Shown: positions 58,849 through 64,000 of the stretch, in pieces
Layout: each line of letters begins with the position of its first letter
Numbering within the stretch: position 1 is the first letter of the stretch
Source: Gonatopus flavifemur
Lineage: Eukaryota > Arthropoda > Insecta > Hymenoptera > Dryinidae
DNA length: 64,000 nucleotides
Assembly (NCBI GenBank): GCA_018340375.1
Contig: JAFFJZ010000001.1
Span: forward strand, 71,912,001 to 71,976,000
Direction: 5' to 3'
Made by a program: the position numbers and the translations under genes
The notes under the pieces: model-generated
The model's database searches: none
What the model saw: only the letters and a program-made list of their open reading frames with translations
What the model was told of the DNA's origin: nothing

Positions 58849-59954
58849 CCCAACTAACATTCAGACATCTTAAAGATATCTTTAAGAAGTCTCAATGCGT
58901 TTGTAAGAAGTCTTAAAAAACGTTCTAAAAGATACCGAAACGAATCCTAAAAGATGTCTTATGAAACACGTATAGAATTCGAAAAGATATCTTGAAGAGT
59001 TCTTAAAGATGTTTTGAAGAGTTCATAAAAACGTCTTGGAAGACTCTTGAATTTGTTAACAAAAAAAATTCTTAACCTTTTCTTTTTCCTTTCCCTCCTG
59101 TTTCTTCAACTGCTCTCGCGTTCCGATAAAGTTTACCTGATTTCGACCCTTGTTTTTACGGGAATCGAACCCATTCACTTGACGATATATTTACGCCTCG
59201 GTCACTTGAGCTATACGTACAACATGGTAGAGACGCTCATAATTGTCAATATGACATAATGAAATATGTCAGCGGTGTCCAGTTTCAAAGTGAAAATGAT
59301 CTTTTGAACAAACTGTTATCACATGAATAAATATCAAAAGAGTTGAATGTAATTAAAAATAGGAAAGATGAATAAATTTAGTGAAACATATTTAGAAATC
59401 AATTCTGTGTTCTAGTGGTCGTTAATATTTCGTGAATACCGCAGATTCTTCCTAAAGTATTTCTGACGAATTGTTGTGAAGTGGATATTCGATAATTTTA
59501 TTGTGCACGTCATAAGGCGACAAAATCGTACTTTTTACAAACTTTCAAATTTCTTGATATCTCAATGATTGATTCAAGCTTTTAATTCATGGATATGAGA
59601 TCACCTCATTTGCAATACGATTGTAATAACAGGTACATTCAAAGTTTTATTCTGTGGTCATTCATGATCATGTGCTCATATAACCTCAAAGCTGCTGAAA
59701 AATGTATCTTCTTAAACGTGTCTTAATCAAGACATCTTTCAGAAATCTCCTCAAGACTTCTAAAAGACATCTTCAAGAACTCTTCAATAACGTTCTTGCA
59801 GATCTCTGAATCAAGACATCTTTTAGAAATCTTTTACAAGATGTCTTTCCAACACTTCTAAGAGATATCTTTAAGAACTCTTCAAGAAAGTTCTTAAAGA
59901 TCTCTCAATTAAGTATTCTTTTAGATATCTTCAAGAATTGAAATGTTAGTTGGG
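58849..59954. mobile_element. inner element with CCCAACTAACATT ends and AAGATATCTT arrays
   Basis: CCCAACTAACATT and its exact inverse AATGTTAGTTGGG bound about 1.1 kb. Both subterminal zones are arrays of AAGATATCTTTAAGAA / AAGAGTTCTTAAAGAT motifs with 15-20 base spacing (58870-59050 and 59710-59940). Dense subterminal repeats are typical of transposase-binding zones. The centre carries a tRNA-like segment. Confidence 0.75.
59150..59216 (-). ncRNA. tRNA-like segment with Pol III A and B boxes
   Basis: The - strand has TAGCTCAAGTGA (A-box-like) and, about 35 bases on, GGTTCGATTCC, which matches the B-box consensus exactly. The T-arm pairs (ATGGG with CCCGT). The acceptor stem and anticodon arm do not pair convincingly, so this is probably a tRNA-derived SINE head or tRNA relic and not a working tRNA. 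Confidence 0.4.
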
Positions 59955-60384
59955 ATTGTGCTGTTAGGAAACGGGGACTGTTCAAGAAGTTCTTTCAGAA
60001 GTTTTTGTGAATTCAAAATGATCATTTGTGCTGTTTGGGTAAGTAAGAAATAATTGAATTCTAATCCATGTTCAAAATCACTTTACAAACAATGATTACT
60101 GGCGTTTCAATGGGCCGCTGATAGTCCTGCGATGCCAGCGAAGGGCCTGCGTTCGTGTTTGCTGGGCAGTTCTAGAACTTTTTAAATAAGTTCACTCAGA
60201 ATTTTTTCTAACAAAAATTGTTAATACCCAGATGGGTGATACTGAAGTCTTGTTAACAACTTCAAGAACAAAATGTTGTTCACATCGGTAATAACTCACC
60301 AATACAACACTGACAAAAATGTCATCCCATCAAATAAATAGTTCATTTGTCCTTTCTCCATAGCATATTTCTTGGGATTAATGG

Positions 60385-60540
60385 AATGTTCAATCAAATC
60401 AAAGGATGGAATGCTTTTCCCAAATAAATTTGTTTTCTAAATAAATAATTTTTTCGCCACAAGTAATCAATTTTTGCATTCGATTGAATATTTAATTTAT
60501 ACAAATGAATATTTTATGGAGAGAGGACAAATAAATATTC
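60385..60540 (-). repeat. dispersed repeat, inverse copy of 22657-22806
   Basis: Reverse complement reads TATTTATTTGTCCTCTCTCC, TTAAATATTCAATCGAATGC, TTGTGGCGAAAAAATTATTT and GCATTCCATCCTTTGATT, aligned along its length with the copy in the retn intron. Confidence 0.75.
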
Positions 60541-61153
60541 TTTTCATTGAGCATTTTCCATGATTCAAAATATTAACAAAAAATCACAAAAAAAAATAAT
60601 CCTTATCATAACCCAGCCAGCATGAATGATCAATTTGAATTGATGAAGCCTTCTCAAAGACGACTTCTCAAATATTTCCCGTTATGCGACCAATAATAAA
60701 TTCAATAAGAATTTAATTAATTGATTAATTGAATATACCTGGACAATTCATTATGAAATCTCGATATAAATTCTTTCTGAACATTAAGTTGTTCATCGAG
60801 AGTGCATTTTGAATTCAAATATTCATAATGAATATATATTAATACGGGAGCTCTTTGCGGGAACTCTTGTGCCGTTTGAGAATTATCACCTCATATTCAA
60901 ATTTTACCCCCTCTCTCTCTCCTGATACGAGACATTGAAAAAACTTTTCAAGAAAACTAAGGTGAGTGATAAAAAAAAACATTTTATATTTCATTTCCAG
61001 GACAAGATGAAATGATCTGATATTGATTGATTTATAAAATATCCTGAAAAAATGCTCGCTGCGTTGTTATATTTTTCAAGCTGGAATGTTTGAATTCATT
61101 ATTTATAGTTCTGAAAAATACCACGATTTCTTTGTTGGCTTATCTTACTCTTG

Positions 61154-61378
61154 TTACCAAAGAATAGTTAATCGAGAGTATAGTTTATTGAAATATTGGA
61201 GCCTTCCGATGTTCATTTTGATATTCATTCTATCACCCACACCCTTTATCGCATTTCCTGACTGTATTATGTCTAGGACCGTCACACGCGGTGTAAATAA
61301 ATACTCCATATCTCGCACTGTCATCAGGCACTTCAATCGGACTTCTTGTGAGACCAAGATACGTTGGTCACTTATACG
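61154..61378 (-). other. unrecognised exon-like open stretch in a GC-richer patch
   Basis: Between 61200 and 61460 base composition is visibly less AT-rich than its surroundings, and the - strand stays open for about 75 codons, reading for example MTVRDMEYLFTPRVTVLDII followed by QSGNAIKG. The + strand is also open (61086-61457). I recognise no family in either frame and see no strong splice donor. It could be a first exon, the edge of a promoter, or chance. Confidence 0.2.
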
Positions 61379-61459
61379 TCAGTTTCAAACTTGCCATTGG
61401 ATGGAGAGGGTGTCAAATTTGAAACGTATATCGATTTTACGTGTGGGTAGTAGTTGACT

Positions 61460-62849
61460 AAAGTTTTCAATCGCGAATGAATTCCGTACACACGCATCTT
61501 AATCGAATATTTATTAATTTTTTTTGTTTTTTAATATCGTGGTGATAATTAGTATTACCAAAAATACAGATTTTGGAAAATGATGGATTGAAATATATTC
61601 CGAACGGTGGAGTTTTTTTTTTGATAAAATGAAGGATGTTAGTTATTTTTACAACGAATCATTATAAACTGATTAAATCCATATGCTAATTCAGTTTGTA
61701 TTTTTGATTTATATAAAACTTAGAATCAGTGACCGGAATGGAATGTAAGTATTCGAAAGTATAAAAGAACTGATATTGTGTAGTAGTTTAATATGAGTGA
61801 TATTTATATTCTTTGATAAATCCGTTATAATTTTATTTAATGATTTTATGAACATTTACCCCGTGAGTTGGGTGGATATGGAGTAAATAAAAATTTAGAA
61901 TTATGTGATTGTTATATAATAATAGGATAATTCAATGAGAAGTGATTGTGTAACCTGTTGGAAATTCTCGATAATTTCATTTAAAAATCATTGACCATCT
62001 GTTTAAAATTTTCATCATTCCTTTAATAGTGTTGACTCGATTGAATTCATTACGGAAATGTTATTGAGATATTTTTATCTGATGCAATACGACCTGTAGA
62101 GAAAATTTTCCCGTTTGTTTGAATAAAATATAAGAATAAATGTGGTGACTTTTAATAACACGTAATATGAATCGTCCTAAGCGAAAAGTGTCATGTCATA
62201 TAACAGTTATTACTTTTGGGGCTGATTTTATATTCAATCTAAGATCTATGGTAAATAAAAGGAGTATTCGCTCATGGGAATTCTGGGATAATTATGTATA
62301 ATTGTATATAACTGACATTAATCATTTCAAAATGGATCCATCTTTGAAAAAGATCGATTCTTTTTTATTAACTTTCTATCAAAAAGATTCGATCCAGTTT
62401 GAAGATCGAATATCCTTTTCAATGTCACCGCCCGACATCTAATTATGTCTTGGCAAATAAATGTATGAGATTCATATAGGATTTGTATACAATTTTCATA
62501 GAGATATATCTTCCAATACAAGGCTTTGTATAATTTGTGTAAGTTTGATTATAAAACTGCTGTCAATTAAATTTTATGTGGGGAGCATATTCATAACACG
62601 CAAGCATCCAGAAACATCTAAATTATTGCGTCATTTTCGACCTTGAATTATTTACATAATACACAAATTTTGTGTATTAAAAAATTACAAAAGAAACGCA
62701 TTCAAGAAATTTGAAATTATCCTAATCTCAAAAAATAAAACGGCTGTTGATTGGAATAATTATTGGATGTGATCATCAATACCATGCAATCTGCATGCAA
62801 AAACTTCCCCTCAGAATGGTTCTTATGGATTTCTTTTTGTGCAGTGAGT
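61460..62849. other. AT-rich non-coding region
   Basis: No gene, RNA or inverted repeat was recognised. Only short AT-rich runs and ATTATGTATAATTGTATATAA-like fragments near 62290 occur. Confidence 0.55.
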
Positions 62850-62937
62850 TAGCGATGGACGATGTTTGACAATATCCTTATTTTTTGTGAAAAATAGGTC
62901 GAGTTTATTATATTCGTCAGATATTGCCCATCACTAC
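62850..62937. mobile_element. short MITE with TAGYGATGGRCGATR ends
   Basis: TTAGCGATGGACGATGTTTG then ACAATATC on the left, and the inverse of CAGATATTGCCCATCACTA on the right. About 88 bases. Same end type as 63346-63920 and the GATAGGCGATAT elements at 43.5 kb. Confidence 0.7.
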
Positions 62938-63345
62938 AATGAGTGGAAAAAAGGATCTTTGTATGTGAAGTATTATATTTGAAAATTTTATGTATAAATT
63001 ATACGAGAATTTCATAAAACCCCATGATGCAAAATAATTCTACAGAATTTATTTATAATTTTCCTACCAAATACATGAAGAATGAATGACTTTTTCATGA
63101 AATTTTGAATAAATTATGTTCAATAATTTTTCAATTACGGATGAACGATGTGTCGAATTTCATAAAATATCGATGGAAACGAGATTTTTCTGTCAAACTA
63201 TCAAGCATTATTGCTATCAAAAAGTACTGGAAATTGTAGGTTTAATAGTGAATTACCGATGTTTTTTTAAGTGAATCTTCATTGTTTCTATAGTGAACTA
63301 TAGTTTTCTATGGCTCATTTCAAGCAGGATGTCACTACTTAGATC

Positions 63346-63920
63346 TAGTGATGGGCGATTCTTCACAGAATCAACTTATCCTTATGGGAAACGTACGCTG
63401 TGAGAAATAATTCTAGAATTTTCCCTCAAAAAATAGTAGCAGCTAAAGTCATTCATGGGTTGAAAATTCTCCACGATGAATTGGTGGACTTTTTGTTAAT
63501 TCGTGGAGGATTCAACATCAAAAAGTGAAATTGGTTTTTCAAAATGGGGAAGAAATCCCTTATTGTTGACTATATTCCTTTACGATCAGAAAAGCTAGGC
63601 CAATCAAAATTGAGTTGCCCAAGCTCAATTGTATAGTTGGCGTAAATGGGAGTCCAGTCGTCTGAAATATGCACAAAACTATTCATTTACGGGAAATAAA
63701 AAAATTCGCTGTGACAAATAAGATTTATTTGGTTCGACTAATTTTTTATCTAGAGTCTTCAAAAATATCCCCAAGTATCTAATATTCAACTAACTCCTCT
63801 TTCTCAGCCCACGTATTATGTTTATGTGTCTATTCATTTAGTTTTTTAATAAAATATTGATGAAAATTCCATATATTCTTTATAAAAAGAATGCATTAAA
63901 TTGAAAATTGCCCGTCACTA
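63346..63920. mobile_element. 575-bp MITE with TAGTGATGGGCGAT ends
   Basis: TAGTGATGGGCGATTCTTCA on the left and AAAATTGCCCGTCACTA on the right are inverted. The interior includes the block shared with 23275-23430 (CAACATCAAAAAGTGAAATT, ATTCCTTTACGATCAGAAAA). No coding. Confidence 0.65.
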
Positions 63921-64000
63921 ATTTGATCATGTATTTTTGAAGAATTAACACCGAATAAAATTCAATTCAAAATTTTAAATAAGTTACTGTGTAGAACATT

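Larger units (their letters stand above)
58753..60039. mobile_element. middle shell with CCCAGACAGCAC ends
   Basis: CCCAGACAGCACAACGTGCC on the left and GTGCTGTTTGGG on the right. The interior near the left edge repeats GAACGTTTATGGAAGG / AGAACGTTCAGAAAACGTCC. Confidence 0.55.
58552..60879. mobile_element. outer shell of a nested element (CATACAGCACAAAAG ends)
   Basis: CCCATACAGCACAAAAGTCC with CCGCAAAGAGCTCCCGT on the left matches the inverse of ACGGGAGCTCTTTGCGGGAA and CTCTTGTGCCGTTTGAG on the right, about 2.3 kb apart. Two further inverted shells lie inside. Ends resemble the CCCAGACAGCAC family. Confidence 0.65.

Overview
This window is AT-rich eukaryotic nuclear DNA from an insect. The best match is a hymenopteran such as a wasp or sawfly: the conserved protein blocks look like insect orthologues, introns are canonical GT-AG with short conserved exons, and non-coding DNA is full of small foldback transposable elements. 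There are no operons, plasmid features, CRISPR arrays or prokaryotic genes. Only three genes are well supported. Almost every other open frame is a chance ORF or lies inside a repeat.

1-30,219 (+ strand): the 3' part of retained/dead ringer (retn, ARID3 family). Five exons (18242-18425, 27133-27491, 29249-29585, 29745-29938, 30062-30219) join in perfect phase. They encode the last 410 residues: most of the ARID DNA-binding domain, a low-complexity linker and the C-terminal REKLES block. The exon or exons carrying the N-terminus and first ARID helix were not found, so positions 1-18241 are read as upstream intron or 5' region. That stretch holds GC-richer islands with PHO/YY1-like sites and several MITEs.

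30,220-36,960: retn 3' flank, then a repeat-rich intergenic stretch. It contains a complete non-autonomous hAT element (34253-35700) with perfect 8-bp target duplications.

36,961-45,081 (- strand): a complete seven-exon adenosine deaminase-like gene (ADAL/MAPDA type, 355 aa), assembled here by splice phase. All metal and catalytic residues of the family are present. Its introns carry at least six foldback elements, including a 1.67-kb CACAG-ended one.

45,082-64,000: gene-poor DNA packed with nested MITEs, among them a TTAA-flanked piggyBac-like foldback, TA-flanked Tc1/mariner-like foldbacks, TAGTGATGGGCGAT-ended elements and a three-shell nested element at 58.5-60.9 kb. A full-length 5S rRNA sequence lies at 58258-58375 on the - strand, with a TATA-like box at -33 and a T10 terminator, so it looks like an isolated functional Pol III gene.

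The three genes act in unrelated processes: transcription control, N6-methyl-AMP salvage and ribosome supply. No shared pathway is apparent. I found no convincing new multi-gene system. The more unusual material is the repeat architecture and the lone 5S gene.
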